A stretch of DNA of 64,000 nucleotides from Syncephalis fuscata (GCA_025786725.1 JAHLTZ010000026.1:62001-126000), one strand, 5' to 3'; numbered from the stretch's first letter, positions 48,709-64,000 are shown. Numbers and translations are program-made. Notes: a model not told the origin generated them from the letters alone.

Positions 48709-50869
48709 AATAGTGGCAATCTTGTGGATTCAACGACGGAGCATAAAGAAAAAGCGAATAGTGCTAATTAGTAAATATAATTTCTTATTAATATGGTTTA
48801 TAATATTTCCATATACCCTTTTAAACATTGCAGTTATTACATTTTTAATGCTGTCACTATTTACTAATAAAATATTCTATGATAACACTTATTTCTAATG
48901 TTAGATGACTTGTTTATTTTATTTAATCTTTTAATTGAACTACATTTTCGTTCTATTGAATATGGGACAAGTAATGAGTGATATCAATCATCAAATACTC
49001 GTCATCATAGATTTATTATCCAGTATGCATATCTCCACCATTCATTTATATATTATCCCATTCTGTCCCACACTATTATATATCATTCTATGACATGCTA
49101 GACACATTGTATTGCTTATATGTTCCAATACACTTTACTCACTCTTTTCATTGTGTTATATACACTATGACTTTGACATTGTTTTATATGCTTTCTACCA
49201 TATACTATTATTTTATATATCATTCTATAATCTCCTAGTCTTCCTCTATCTAAAACTGTGTTTTATTTTTGTTCTAGTTTTACTATTCATAAAGTCAATT
49301 AAGGTTGCTCATTGATCATGTATATATGTGCAACAACCATACCACTGCTAATATTTGTTCAATGTTGTATGTTCATTATATTGTATGTTATTTTATTATC
49401 TGTTAAATACGCACCATATTACAGCTGTTCTTTTGGTTCTAAGGCTACTATTAAGAAAGTTTGGTTAATTTCATTTATTTAGTCATCAGACTATATATAC
49501 TATAACTTCAGTATAGCTACTCGTTACTTTACATTATGTATTTATTATGTTGCATGTTGCTTTATTATACATTGATTATTTAGTGTCTATACCGCTGACT
49601 GTTTACTTTTAGCTCTGTTAATAATAAAAATTTAATTGTTACACCTCTTTTGCTTACTGAGTTGTATTGGTGAAACAAATGGTACAAGTATGTGTAAACC
49701 TATTGACTTATTAAAGCATTTATTAGATTGTTTATCGGTAGCTAATCATGGCGAATTAACTAAGATCAATTAACTATGACTTCATGGTAATTAATCAAAG
49801 GTGAAGCATATATAGAAATAGCAAGTTTAAAAAATATCAACATAGAAATGAAATAGCTAGAAATAAAAGCAGCGTAGATAACAATAACTCAACATCGTGC
49901 AAATACGATGATATAATGATATAATAATAATTTAATAGAATATATATACATATACACACTAAATCTACGATAATAATATTTAATTACGCAAATTTTATTA
50001 AATAATGCCATTTGACCTATATATTATAGTGTGATTAACTGTTATCCCAAACTAATACGAGAGAATGTGCCAAAGTTTATGACTACTTAATGGCCGGAAC
50101 ATTTTAAATATACATCATTTCATTAAACTTTATTTTGCACATAGATAAGATACTGTACAAATAGTGTACGTGTTTATATAATCCATTAGTTGTCTTTGCT
50201 AAACAACATTAGGCTGTTGCTGTGCATGATTGGAGCTATGCATAATAATCTTTGCTCTTTTTGCCATAAACTATTTATCTTTTGTTCAGCAATCACTCTT
50301 GCAATTAAACTAGTGTATGAATTCAAAAGTAGCGTTTGTGTTTTTTTATCATTTAAATCAGAACGTAGCAGTATGAATACAAATAAAATAAACTTTGTAG
50401 TTGAAGCGGTACTTTTTGAATGTTATCATATAGCAACTTACAAAATCACAACTTATGGCAAAAATATTCATTTATATTAATAAATACATAGTACGCAACG
50501 AAAGCTGAAAAAGCTTTAAAATTATAAATTATAACCACATATTAGTGTAATTAAGAAAATAAAATTAAAAACATCAAATTGAATGCACAATTTACATTAA
50601 ACCATATTTCCAACAATAATAATATTAAAACATGGCATAAATCATTATACTAAGCTGGAATGTAATAATAAAAGTCTATTAATTAAACGATGAATAAGCC
50701 GTCTGCTCATGCAGTTGATGAGGCTTTTTAGAATACCAATATAGCTTTTTCTTCTTCTTGCATCTTTTATAATAACAGCTCCGCTCTTCATGCCATATGC
50801 TATAACCTTACATGTCATATAGATGCAATAGCTGTGACGTCCAGGGGAAATGCTGCAACACAATACTAT
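48709..50869. other. 2.2 kb AT-rich intergenic DNA
   Basis: Highly AT-rich, with short tyrosine/phenylalanine-rich chance frames (48713-48898, 49112-49315, 50190-50480) that look like translated AT-rich DNA. No conserved gene was recognised. It includes the 3' flank of CDK7. Confidence 0.4.
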
Positions 50870-52285
50870 TTAAGTTTCCCAAATTGTTATATTGCTTATG
50901 ATATTGCCGCTATCGCTGTTATCATCATCATCGCCGTCTACAAGTAAATTCAGTTTTCTTTTAGCTTGTCCATTCCTCTCATTTTGTACATGAGTCATAT
51001 CAATCTTTGGAAGTTGCTCTGGAGGTGTCGGTCGTGGCTGATTTTGAAAGAAGAATGAAGTAAAGCCTAACAATTTATTAGCAAAACTTGCATTGTATTA
51101 CGCAAGTTTGACAAAACTTACCTGACGAGCAGTCAAGCGTTTTGTTGGATCAAAGCGCAACATTCCCGCCATCAAATCCAATGCATCTTGTCCAGCAGCT
51201 GAAAACAAAGATCTTAATGGCTGTTTTGGATAGGGACGATATTGGATGTATTGAGGTAGCTGACTAACTCCCTAAATGTATATTACTGTTAGCTACAGTG
51301 TGTACCATCTATAGCGTGTGCCGCTAAACTTACTGGCCAATCCGTCTCTGTAGGTGTACCCAGCGCCTTAAAGATAAGATCCAGTTGCTGCATCTCACTA
51401 TCTCCTGGCAAATAAGGCGTGCGCAACATCAATTCGGCAAAGATGCAGCCTACAGACCACATATCCACGGCAGCTCCATAGTCACGAGCACCAAAAAGTA
51501 GTTCTGGTGCGCGATACCATCTAATAAATACGTAAAAAAATTAGTGCAGCTACTAACAGTTAATTTCGGTATTATTACAAAGTAACAACTTGGGATGTCA
51601 TACGGCCCACTGCATTTAAATCGGCATAGTCCCGAGCAAGACCAAAATCAGCAATCTTTAGCTGGCCTGTTGAAGACAATAGTAAATTGTTTGGCTTCAT
51701 ATCCTAATTATATTACAGTCAGAATTGCGGCAGTCTATTGCTGATAAACTGACCCGGTGTACAATCCAGTTTCTGTGGCAATGATCTATCCCGTGTAAAG
51801 TCATAAGCATCCAGCTTTTAATGTTGGCCGCCGTAAATACAATTGATCGATCCTTGATAATCTGCTCCAGATCCGAGTCCAAATACTCTAATACCAAATT
51901 CAAATTACCCTTATGGGCATAAACATCTAATAGCTGTGTTTTGAATTAATAAATAAACAGCTTTAACATTTCAATAGGACCTACTTCCAATACATTTGGA
52001 TGACGCAACTCCTGCAGCGCTTTAATCTCTCGCAATGCCGACACATCCAGTCCATCTTTCTGTTGCCGTACTTTAATTTTCTTAATGGCCACCTGCCTAC
52101 TTGTTGCCAATTCAGTGGCTAATTGGCATATATATACACATAGAATTAAACTTTTAAATTCATTTACAAATAACAAGGTACTTGCCTTCATAAACAACGG
52201 CATAGGTACCTTCACCAAGCTTACGCTCTTTGCGGTAGCGTATTTCAGCCCGCCGATTTGCTGTTTCTGGCAGCTCCAGCTCCAT
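50870..52285 (-). CDS. CDK7: CDK7, CDK-activating / TFIIH kinase
   Basis: This is the catalytic subunit of the CAK complex; it phosphorylates CDK T-loops and the Pol II CTD. Exons are 52285-52186, 52118-51985, 51933-51754, 51703-51579, 51520-51334, 51272-51121 and 51066-50870. Motifs: [73 protein letters not shown]-loop [33 protein letters not shown], and the CDK7-type tail [11 protein letters not shown], then an acidic end. The first intron has a GC donor (GAAG|GCAAGT). A one-base loss near 51053 shifts the start of the last exon (ALLHF region). It diverges from the small basic protein gene across 249 bp. Confidence 0.94.
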
Positions 52286-52534
52286 TTTGCCTATTTTTTA
52301 AAACAGCCCTGTATTCAAAATATACTATGTTAAATGAAATGTCAATCGCTGCGCCGTAATAGCAATAAGCTGAGATTAGCAAGGAAAGAATGGAAATAAA
52401 CACGCCTCAATACACGGTGAGGTCAAGTCAGTGTAGAGCGAATGGCAAATCATTTAATTAACAATTGTCACATCAGCCCAAATTGTAATTATTAGCTCTT
52501 TTTCTTTTTCTTTTTTATTGCAGATTCATTAATA

Positions 52535-53110
52535 ATGTCGTCCAAGCTTGTCAAACAAACACTATTGCTATTGTCTACGAATGCTGGCCCCGATCGCAAA
52601 GAGCAAGGCAAAGGATCAAAATTAAAGCATGACTTAAAGACAAAGCTGTCCAAACGTGTAGTGCACCAGGCTAGCAAGCATGGAATCAAAAAAGAGCGAG
52701 AGCGTCAGAAAAAGCGCTGTGCTATCGGCAATTTGGAACGTGCCGTATATTTGCATCGCACAGCCGATCCACTAGGTAAGATCAGAGTACGAATTTGTTT
52801 GATTTACTAATAGTTGTGATATTTAGATCTCATTCGTAACGAGGAAACGACACAACAACAACGTTTAAAGGAGAATCTTGCTTATTTGAAGAAAAGTTCG
52901 TTTGTTAGCATTAAAGAGGCGAAACTAAGGCAACGGGTAAACAATCTAATAGCTTTAATACTATTGTCTAATTGTTTTATAATATAGGTGATGTCTCGAC
53001 TGAACGAGGAAGCAGCAGCACGACAGAATGAACGCCAGCGTAGTCGTCAACACAAACAGCAACTAGAAGCTGACGCATCTGACGAAGAATGGGCGGCATT
53101 GGATGATTAA
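52535..53110 (+). CDS. Small basic, probably nucleolar protein
   Basis: Exons are 52535-52775, 52827-52936 and 52988-53110, about 157 residues, clean frame. It is Lys/Arg-rich throughout (KGSKLKHDLKTKLSKR; KKERERQKKR), with a helical middle (LKENLAYLKKSSFVSIKEAKL) and a charged coiled C-terminus ending EWAALDD. The middle loosely resembles the RPS19BP1/AROS region with its leucine-rich LxxNLxFLxx pattern, but I would not assign it. A role in ribosome biogenesis is a guess from composition. Confidence 0.6.
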
Positions 53111-53670
53111 CTGATTTATTTTACATTATTATCTCGTTTATAAATTATACGCATTGCATTATGTATTGGAGATTTTAGTCGAATAGTTTATTACACATAG
53201 TATGATATATAGCTAAACAAGTACTAATTTGATTAGTTAAAAATGATTTAATGTTATGCAGATTAGTAATCTCAAACTATTTACATATCGTAGTTTGTTA
53301 ATTAATAGATGTATATATATATAATCATATTGTTAATGATACTGTAATATTATACTTACTGTTATGCTATCTGGTCGATTTGGCATTACTTGATAAATTC
53401 TACCACCATAAGCTATCAAGTATTCAAAATGTGTGTATTTAATAATATGGGTGTACATAATAACTGTGTGTTAATAGATTGAATCAAGTAAAATCATATT
53501 ATAATAAAGCAACAAACATTTATATTGGAAACAAAACGTTTAAATAACTACATGGCATGGCATTACTTACAAGTATCCAGTATGAAATCCCATGTTGGTA
53601 TAACACAATGTGACATATCTACATATCGATAGGCCATAAACGCTGCTTTCTTATCGTTTCATGATTCAGC
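53111..53670. other. Intergenic, AT-rich
   Basis: Contains (TA)n near 53310. No gene was recognised. Confidence 0.35.
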
Positions 53671-55697
53671 ATGTATTTTTTTATTCATTGGCAATTACTA
53701 TTGCTTCAATTATTCTGGTCTTCAATTGAATTCAACATAGCTGATGCAAAATTAACAGTTCAGTTTGCTGGAAATGCAAGCATAGCTGTTCCAACACTCA
53801 GCCATTTCCTTTATCGGCAGCCTTACTATAAATATGAAGGCAGTGGATTGATATGACCATGGGCTGGTAATCCAGAAGAAGAATGTAGCTTTAGCTTAAC
53901 TAATACGACCAATTCAAACACTATTTCCATGGCTGAAAAGGCATCATTATATTTCGACTTTGCTCTAATGCCTATTATGTCCAACTTGCTAACTAACTGT
54001 AAAACATTAGCACAGATAATTCGTACATAGAAAGTAGTCAAGCACAGATTAACACTGTTTCTAGATAGACTTAGCTGCAAAACAATTGTCAAAACAATTG
54101 GTGCAGATCAGATTTTTAGCCATTAATCTAATTATTGTGATGGGAATCTAATGGTGACGCTCATTATTGGGGACCAAATACGGATGAATACCAATTTACT
54201 AATCCTTAAAAATGCCTGATGGGCCACCTTTAATTACGATAACATTGCTAGATCAATGGGCAAATAACAGAGTACTTTAGTCGGGTGTTTTGCAAAAGAA
54301 GGCATTTCGGTTTATTGCCGAAGAAGGTAGATGCATATGGTATTAATTAATAAGCTACTTAAATAATTATTTTTACAGAACCCGGTCCATGGAATAAATA
54401 TATTTGTCATCTAGATATACTGCATATCAATGGCTTTATTATATTGTAGTAAGCTATCGTTGAATCGCTGGTATTGTTAAAATATTCATAATAATTCCAT
54501 TATAGGTTTTGGGCGCTTTACTATACGGTTATACTCGTATTGTTTTGCTAATTAAATTGAACAAGCTACTACGAGATCTTCGATTAGTCATATTTATAAT
54601 TGCGTCTATTTTCAGTATTGGTAATTAGAAAACAAATGTTACAATTTATGTCCATTTTATTAATATACCCATTATTCTAATAATATCAGTACTCATAATA
54701 CATATTATTATACCAAGTACTTTGTATAAAGGTCAAGTTATAAGTGAAGTTACCATTATGCAGTCATCAATATCATTGGATATGATTCTTTTATATTGGT
54801 GCGTCTAAATTACTATTTATTAGTGGTTTGTTAACTTTGTATAGGCCAATGTATGGCCGAACAGTATTCTCCCGTATGGTAGTGATATGTTTCCGAGGGA
54901 CTATTGCCTTTGACCTGACGCTGGAACCTGCTATATTTATACTCGACGTTGTCCGTATCAACGGAGGATTCATGCAATGGTACGCTGTTAGTCAGTCTAC
55001 TTTGGATTTATATCATACCAATATTTATTCTTATAGACTTTCTTATCTTTGGAAGTTTTGGTAAGTAATGCTGTTTTAACATAGCAGCTATATACTAATA
55101 TTCAAATAGCTATTTGGTTTGGATGGAGTGCTTGGCGAGTACGAAAACATCCTGAACCACGATCTCAATTTAGCCAGGTAAATTAGCTATACTAATAGTA
55201 AGTATATAAATGTTAATATTTGCTATTCTATTTGTTATAGCTGGCATTATTGTCTACATTATCGTCAATTACATTGTTTTTATTGGCACTGAAACTCTAC
55301 TAAACAGTCTCATTTATTTGAGATTCAAACGAAGGACCATTGGAAAAACCGTTGCCATTGCTGTTATCGGCCAGATGCTGCTTGTTGTACGTGTAGTAGT
55401 CTGTCTCGCTATATTAGGTATTCGTTGGCCACGACAGAAGACAACGTAGAACGACCTTCACCACTCAGTAGCATGCCAACCGTACGTGCAGAAGAAACAG
55501 TAAATGAAAAGTCTACTCCTGCGCCAATCAATCAAAATACCGATCCTCAATTGCCATTCACACTATCTAGTCCACCACCACGATTAAATGACCATAATTA
55601 TGGTAGTGATAGTGTTGTTTTATCAGAAACCAAATCAATTAAAGTATTACCAGCTCTTCACAAATCTAGATATCCACAACGAAGCATCTATATCTAG
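53671..55697 (+). pseudogene. Signal-peptide multi-pass membrane protein, disrupted
   Basis: It opens with a signal peptide (HWQLLLLQLFWSSIEF) and an extracellular region (YRQPYYKYEGSGL; NPEEECSFSLTNTTN; a later DAHYWGPNTDEYQF). After about 54380 it becomes a series of hydrophobic helices with splice sites between them (GALLYGYTRIVLLIKL; VIFIIASIFSI; AILFVIAGIIVYIIVNYIVF; MLLVVRVVVCLAIL), consistent with about seven transmembrane segments, then a Pro/Ser-rich cytoplasmic tail (55450-55697). The extracellular part has in-frame TGA (about 53854), TAG and TAA stops and no single clean frame; a one-base loss at about 55440 separates the last helix from the tail. It could be a GPCR-like receptor gene that is decaying, or a real gene obscured by sequence errors. 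Confidence 0.4.
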
Positions 55698-56023
55698 AAA
55701 TTAATCATTTGAATAATTGACATTACACTATATCAATTAATTCAAAGCTTTTAGCCAAGTATTTGTATAAATTATTAATAAATAATACAATAACACGTAC
55801 TTAATACACAGTATTGACGTGTTTGAATGTTACATCAAAAAGTCGAAGCCATATTTGAATTAATAGACTCAGTGGAGTTGAACACACGTGTCGGTCTAAT
55901 TGGTGGTCAGGTCATACAACACGTCTACACGTCTACACGTCCAGTCTACCTCATTCATTCCTTTACTTTCTCTCCACTCCGTATATTACAGCGTTTCTCT
56001 TGTTATTAGCTGTATCTTGCAAG

Positions 56024-57866
56024 ATGGCCGATCCAACACCTAATTCTAATCAGAACGAAAAGCAACCCGCTGAACAAAGCGCGTCAAATCCTACCGAGTC
56101 GTCGGAAACAGTACCCCCAACAGCAGACAATCCTTCAGACCAGCTAAGATCTGCCATAACCAATGATCCTGAAGCGCAAAAGAAACTGGCCGAGCTATTG
56201 TCGCATCTTCAATTGCAGTCACCGATTGGATCAGAGACTAGCAAAGAACACAAGTTTTGGAAAACACAACCAGTACCTCAACATGGTTAGTTTCTTATTA
56301 ATTAATAACAGCGAGTTAAAAGAGCCATACAATGAACTAATTTCAAATGAATATTGAATTGATGTTTAGGCGAGAAAATAACTTCTGAAGGTGCCATTGA
56401 GCCTAAAAGAAATCATGAAGAACTACGTAAAGAACCGTATCCATTGCCTACTAATTTCAAATGGTGTCTACTTGATATTAATCAGAAGGAAGAGGTAATT
56501 ACTTTGATGATGTAAATAACATGTAGCTGATTTATTCTACCATTATTCTAGATGGATGAACTTTATCAGTTACTTGCTGATAATTACGTAGAAGATGACG
56601 ATGCCATGTTTCGATTTGACTATTCACCCGCCTTTCTTGACTGGTAGGTGGCATTAGTAGATAGACATAGTGCGTAATAACCAACACATACATATCTATA
56701 GGGCATTAAAACCACCTGGTTGGGTTGAGGACTGGCACCTTGGTGTTCGAGTAGCTGGTAACAATAAACTTGTTGCTTTTATTAGTGGTATTCCAGTAGA
56801 TTTGCGTATACGCAAAGAGTACGTATACATCGATAACATGTATTGGTAGGATTGATTACTCATTATTAACATTACATAGTACGCAGCGTATCGTTGAAAT
56901 CAACTTCTTGTGTGTACACAAGAAGCTAAGAAGCAAACGATTGGCACCTGTGCTTATTAAAGAAATTACACGACGTGTTCATTTAACAGGTATTTTCCGT
57001 GCTGTCTACACAGCTGGTACTGTTCTACCTCGCCCCACTGCCACTTGCCGGTATGTTTTAAATTACAATAACATTATACAAGTATGTTTATTTTATTGAC
57101 TCGACTATTGCTATTAGTTATTTCCACCGTACATTGAATTGTAAGAAATTAGTGGATATTGGATTTTCACATTTACCACGAGACATGTCGATGAAGCGAA
57201 TGCAACTTCGTCTTTCGTTGCCCAAGGAAACAGGCATACGTGGCTTGCGTTTAATGCGCGAAGAAGATATTACAAAGGTACAAGCATTACTTAATCGATA
57301 CATGAAACGAATGGAATTTTCTGTTGTGTTTAAAACGCCTGACGAAGTGCGCCATTGGCTATTGCCACGAGATGGCGTTGTTTGGACATATGTAGTTGAA
57401 GTAGGTTTAAGCTTTACTATTAGCATTGATATGATTAATATTAATCTATTTATTAGACACCTGAAGGTACTATTACCGATGTAGCCTCTTATTATTCAAT
57501 TCCATCAACGGTAATTGGCCATGCTCACCACAAATCGATGAACGCCGCCTATCAATTCTACTATGCTTCTGATGTTGTATTCCAAGAGGAGGGTGAACAG
57601 CTATTGGGTGACCGTCTACGTGGCTTATTTAAAGATTTGTTGATTAAGGCCAAAGAGGTAAGCGACTACTAGTGTGTATACATAAACTAATAGTGTTTGT
57701 AACTATAGGCCAATTTCGATGTCTTTAACTGTCTTGATCTGTTGGATAACGAGAGATTATTGAGGAACTTAAATTCGGTCCTGGTGATGGTAATTTGAAT
57801 TACTACTTATACAACTGGCGATGCCATGATGTACCACCCAATAAAGTGGGTCTGATTATGCTTTAA
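56024..57866 (+). CDS. NMT1: Glycylpeptide N-tetradecanoyltransferase (N-myristoyltransferase)
   Basis: This enzyme transfers myristate from myristoyl-CoA to the N-terminal Gly of proteins. Exons are 56024-56285, 56370-56494, 56552-56643, 56702-56818, 56880-57050, 57118-57400, 57457-57657 and 57709-57866. Conserved blocks: [50 protein letters not shown], the NMT signature region [60 protein letters not shown], and [16 protein letters not shown] near the C-terminus. The protein ends close to KVGLIML as in the family. The N-terminal 90 residues are disordered and Gln/Ser/Pro-rich. A one-base loss near 57761 separates DLLDNERLL from [10 protein letters not shown]. Confidence 0.95.
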
Positions 57867-58192
57867 TCAGCAATCCCATTTAAATAATAATGATTAGTAA
57901 ATCTATTAAAATAAAGACGATTTCTACACTCTTTATTATTCCACTAATTAAAACTCACTTTTCAGCATAATACCATGGAATAGTAAATGTAAATAACGTT
58001 TTAATTGCGTGGATGTATTTTCAATTGCCTTAAATGGTCATTTGTCCTTAATATTACACATGTCACTCTGCTCATCTGACCTCACACAAACACACACGCA
58101 CACAAATGAATTACACACCTACTATTTACATGCAACATCCTATACGCTTTCTTTCTTCTATTACCTTCTATTCAATCAAGTGGTTACCACAT

Positions 58193-61100
58193 TTGCAAGT
58201 ATATGCGTTGCTATTATTTCTATTTCTTTATCCTACGCTTATAGCCAGCGCTGTTTTTATTATCTGATAGCATTCCTTGTATTCTCCGTTTTTTTCCTTT
58301 TGTTGTTGCTATTGTTTACGAGCTATCCTTTATTGCCTATTTTCCGTGAACGTGTGTGCGTGTCCGGAGTTTCCTTACCGCTCCGCTACTATTTGTATCT
58401 ACGGGGATAGTAGCCTATATCGTATGTTATTCTTGTCTTTTTGCTTACTCGCCTACAAGCAATAACTGCCGTGACTCTGCCCTATTACTACGGCGTTTAT
58501 TACCTATTTGTTCGTCAAGTTCATGGTAAGTAGCATTTAAACGCTCATCCATATGATTATCGTTTTCTAACCGACATGGCACTGTCGTTACTATTCGCTC
58601 CTAGGGCAATAACGTCTCGAGTGATGGCGGCGGTGGCCGAGCACATAGTGCTACCCACACGATAGCCACAACAGGTCGTATTAGTTCGCAGCCAATACAT
58701 CGTCGTACACATTCAAGCTCAAGTGGACGACTTGGTCGGTTTAACTTGTTTAACTCAAGTCGTGGCAATAGCTCGGTCGATTTGGCTCAAACCGATGCTA
58801 GTATGGCAGCCGATATGAGTATGCGTTCAAGTAGCGGTGGCCGATTACCACCAGTACCTGGACGAGGACTATTATTTTCACGTAAAATGCTACGACGACA
58901 AAGTGACGTTCCATTGTCAGTATCAATGCCATTGTCAGCTCGTGATAATCTTGATCGCGTTACTGAAGTGGTCAATGAAAATGGAGACCATGGCATTCAT
59001 AGTGGTGATGATGGCGGTCCATTGACCAGATCATCGACATCACCTCGAGATGATCCAGATTATTCATCGGGTTTTGTTCGTCAGGAACGATCGCACTCTG
59101 AAGGAGTAAGTAGCAGTTTAGTCTATTTAAATAGAACTATTAGTAAATAGTCCAATTATACATTATTACTTAAAATAATAACAACTAGACGGGAATCGTG
59201 ACCATTTCAACTCGAAGGACAACGAGTGAACGTGAAGAAGAACTGGCTATGCTACATCGTATTCGCAAGGTAAGTAATTACAGTAGTCAAGTTTACTAAT
59301 ATATATCTAATGCTTAGTTGTAGTTTTCACCATTAATACCAGATCAACCTGCTAATTACTTTAGTCTTGGCAATTGGTTAACCAATGCAGCAGGTGGAAA
59401 TCATCGCTACATTGAACCAGATAGTATGTATTAATAAACAGAATACAGTAATACACTAGATACTAACTAAGTATCAAATATTAGCGGCTATTGATGAACA
59501 AGCATTATCAGGAACATTTTTAGCTTATCGTTTAAACCAACGCGGATTATGTGAAACTATTGTAGACGTCAGGTAATTGTTTAAACCACAATATTTGATT
59601 TATTAACTTAATTACTAATTAATGAACTATAGCAAGATGTTGTTTCATCAATTAAATTGCTCAATGAGTATGCAGGCCATTCAGAGCAATTGACTGCCTA
59701 TCAGTGTCGAACAACTCGAGGTACTACAGCTATGTTTTCAAAAGAGAGTAAGTCATAGTGATTAGCCTATTTGTAGTTATATTCATTCCTACTTTACAGT
59801 TGCAGGTCTAGAAAGCCAAGTATTAAAAACCCGCGAATTAGTACACGATATTATGCAGACACTAGTCAAATTAAATGATATGCTAGGCAATAATCGCGAA
59901 TTATCTCTAGGATCGAAATCAATGCAAAAGCAATATCCGGCAGTGGCACGTGCTTTTAAGCAAACTGTTGCCACAGAACATCCAGGCGTTATTAATATCG
60001 AGAAGAAGCGATTATCTATTCAACATCGTCGATGGGATCGCTCTTCTGTATTACTTACGGTTAATCCAGTATTGGCTGAGGGAAGTACACATGTTGTTAC
60101 TGCACTAGCCGGTAATGAAACACGTCGACCATTATCACCACAACCATCAAGTGAAATGTCCTCTGCCACTGGACCAAGTATGAGCACAGCTAGATTAAGA
60201 CAATTTGTTCATCATGACAAAATAGCAGTAGTATGATGAGCCAACTGTCCCGTGAAACTACGACAGCACCTATTGCTACATCATCTTCATCGTCGCTGCC
60301 TGGTGTTCTTGAACACCATTGGGCCTCTCCACTTAGATCACCATCTTTCTGGGCCCGATCGATTACACGACGTCCTGTAGAAATGGATACAGCCGATCAG
60401 TCAGATTCAACACTTGATCTACGTCGACAAAATTCAGTACTTTCGGAAAGTTCAGTTGACTTTGATACTATGCTTCAATTGGGCTGTCGACCAACACTGC
60501 CTGAAACCCCTACGCCAAAGCGTAGTGCACCCAGTCTTGCTAATATGGCTCCACCATCATTATCACCGTCAACATCATCGGTATTAACAGCTAAAGAACA
60601 ACATGAAACACGACTAACACGCTCGTTAAATGGACCACCACCCGCATCAGTAGCTTTATTGTCAAGTAAATCATCACAAAATAGAGCAGTACCATATGAC
60701 GCAGTCAATGGACGAAACTCACTAAAAAGACAACGGGCCCGACTAACAACAGCACATACAGATGGTACATTATTTGAAGGTATTCTTCGTAAATTGAATC
60801 TATCCGCAAGTCCAGCCACTGGCAGTGTATTAGCACAAACACTCAGTGATAATACAACTGCCACAACTAATGAAAAGGCACAACGGTCATCTTCGGTGAC
60901 ATTAAGACAACGAACTTCATCGGCAGCATTACGTGGCAGTGAAGCGGCTCAATTAAATACTGCCAAACTGGCCCGTCGTCAACAAAAACAACAAAAACAA
61001 CGTAGCCAAACCAGCTCCTCTACATCAATATGTATGAATTCAAATACGACAACATTATCCTTATCCGATAGTTCTAATAACTATCAACAGGATACCAATA

Positions 61101-61273
61101 ATCATTTTAATAATATTGATAATGATACTAATGAACAACAGCAGTCATACATGTTGATGACACAACCTATAACAACAGATAAAGAATCGACAATAATTAC
61201 AACTACACCTATTTCTCGACGACGTACAAAAGGCAAAGTACGTCATGGATTATTTCCACTTATCAATGGATAA
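58193..61273 (+). CDS. Large Ser/Thr-rich protein with N-terminal membrane segments, unknown function
   Basis: No family is recognised. The 5' part has hydrophobic segments (FASICVAIISISLSYAY; YYLIAFLVFSVFFLLLLLLF; PLLFVSTGIVAYIVCYS) but no single clean frame, so the start is uncertain (58009 to 58604). From 58604 it is coherent: GNNVSSDGGGGGRAHSA, long Ser/Arg-rich disordered stretches, then a more ordered block over several exons (IPDQPANYFSLGNWL; AIDEQALSGTFLAYRLNQRG; QDVVSSIKLLNEYAGHSEQL; SQVLKTRELVHDIMQTLVKL) and a long Ser/Thr-rich tail ending KGKVRHGLFPLING. The exon ending near 59564 must use the GTAGAC donor for the frame to continue. A one-base loss at about 60232 joins two long open segments. 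Confidence 0.5.
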
Positions 61274-61721
61274 TTACACAAAAGTGTAAAGATGCAAAGC
61301 ATTCTATGTAAACAACATTATCATCATTATTGTACTCTTTTAAAAAACTTATTTGCTTCAATCCATTTTAATAAAAGCATTTCATTTTCATTAACACTTT
61401 CATTAACTATACACACAGTTAGAATACACATAACCATGACTGATACGTGTACTAATTGTTCCTGTTCCTTTTTAATAGAACAATAATATAATTGTTGTGG
61501 TTATAATAATGGTGGGATAATAATAGTAATAGTAATAGGAATAATAGGAATATTGTGGTTGTTATGATTGATAATGCAGGTAGTTAAAAATGATAAGCGT
61601 TATATAATATTAAAATGATATATATATATATAGTGTGTGTATGGATAAAAAGTAAGATATACTTTACAGGTGAATGCAAAGAATAGAAACAAATAAAAAA
61701 TAAAAATATATCTTTTTCTTT
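61274..61721. other. Convergent intergenic region
   Basis: 3' flanks of two convergent genes, with (TA)n and TAATAG repeats near 61510-61630. No gene was recognised. Confidence 0.4.

Positions 61722-64000
<2,279 letters not shown>

Noticed and set aside
49112-50480. Tyr/Phe/Leu-rich short frames as small membrane proteins
   Set aside because: Composition follows the local AT-rich DNA; no start context, splice sites or conserved features.

Overview
This is a gene-dense, AT-rich eukaryotic window. Genes carry short spliceosomal introns (about 50-80 nt, GTAAG donors, TTAG/ATAG acceptors), intergenic gaps are often only 60-250 bp, and termini follow the standard code. The gene set points to an opisthokont with centrioles, most likely an early-diverging zoosporic (chytrid-like) fungus. 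Evidence for this is a full PLK4 with polo boxes, a small secreted hevein-like (chitin-binding) protein, an ERD1-type EXS-only protein, PAN3 with an N-terminal CCCH finger, and N-myristoyltransferase. The taxonomy is inference.

Layout. 1.5-3.2 kb: single-pass membrane protein (-). 4.0-7.3 kb: importin beta-1 (-). 8.0-10.4 kb: TAF1A-like Pol I factor (-). 11.7-13.4 kb: F-box protein (+). 13.4-18.4 kb: gene-poor, with one degraded multi-exon gene. 18.4-19.4 kb: catechol O-methyltransferase-like enzyme (+). 20.3-22.5 kb: ABCG half-transporter (+). 23.4 kb: small Cys-rich secreted protein (+). 24.4-26.8 kb: the microexon gene (-). 27.8-30.7 kb: PAN3 (-). 31.7-36.0 kb: HECT E3 ligase (+). 36.1 kb: mitochondrial-type protein (+). 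37.2-39.2 kb: decayed F-box paralogue (-). 40.4-42.9 kb: PLK4 (+). 43.0-44.5 kb: ERD1 (+). Then SURF6 (-), PRKRIP1 (+), CFIm25/NUDT21 (-), CDK7 (-), a small basic protein (+), a disrupted multi-pass membrane protein (+), NMT (+), a Ser/Thr-rich membrane protein (+) and, at the right edge, a tandem-kinase PAK/STE20-like protein (-).

Main discovery. On the minus strand at 26769-24402, a signal-peptide exon is followed by 26 consecutive units of about 82 bp. Read as RNA, each unit is an intron of 70-82 nt plus an exon of exactly 3 nt. All 26 triplets are flanked by AG and GT. The triplets are highly variable while the introns are homologous. Splicing them together gives an uninterrupted frame that follows the signal peptide and a dibasic RR site and ends in TAA just inside the last exon, giving a 58-residue secreted peptide precursor. 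Because exon 1 ends in phase 1, every codon in this part is split across an intron. It resembles in spirit the micro-exon genes of schistosomes and the bicycle genes of aphids, but at the minimum exon size that keeps frame.

A second window-wide signal is that about 20 conserved reading frames are broken by apparent loss of one base, almost always in the same direction (-1) and often in or beside a homopolymer. The simplest explanation is residual deletion errors in a long-read assembly. A third signal is that two loci (F-box paralogue, 16.6-17.8 kb gene) keep a coherent frame apart from in-frame stops that would be explained by C-to-T change of Gln codons.
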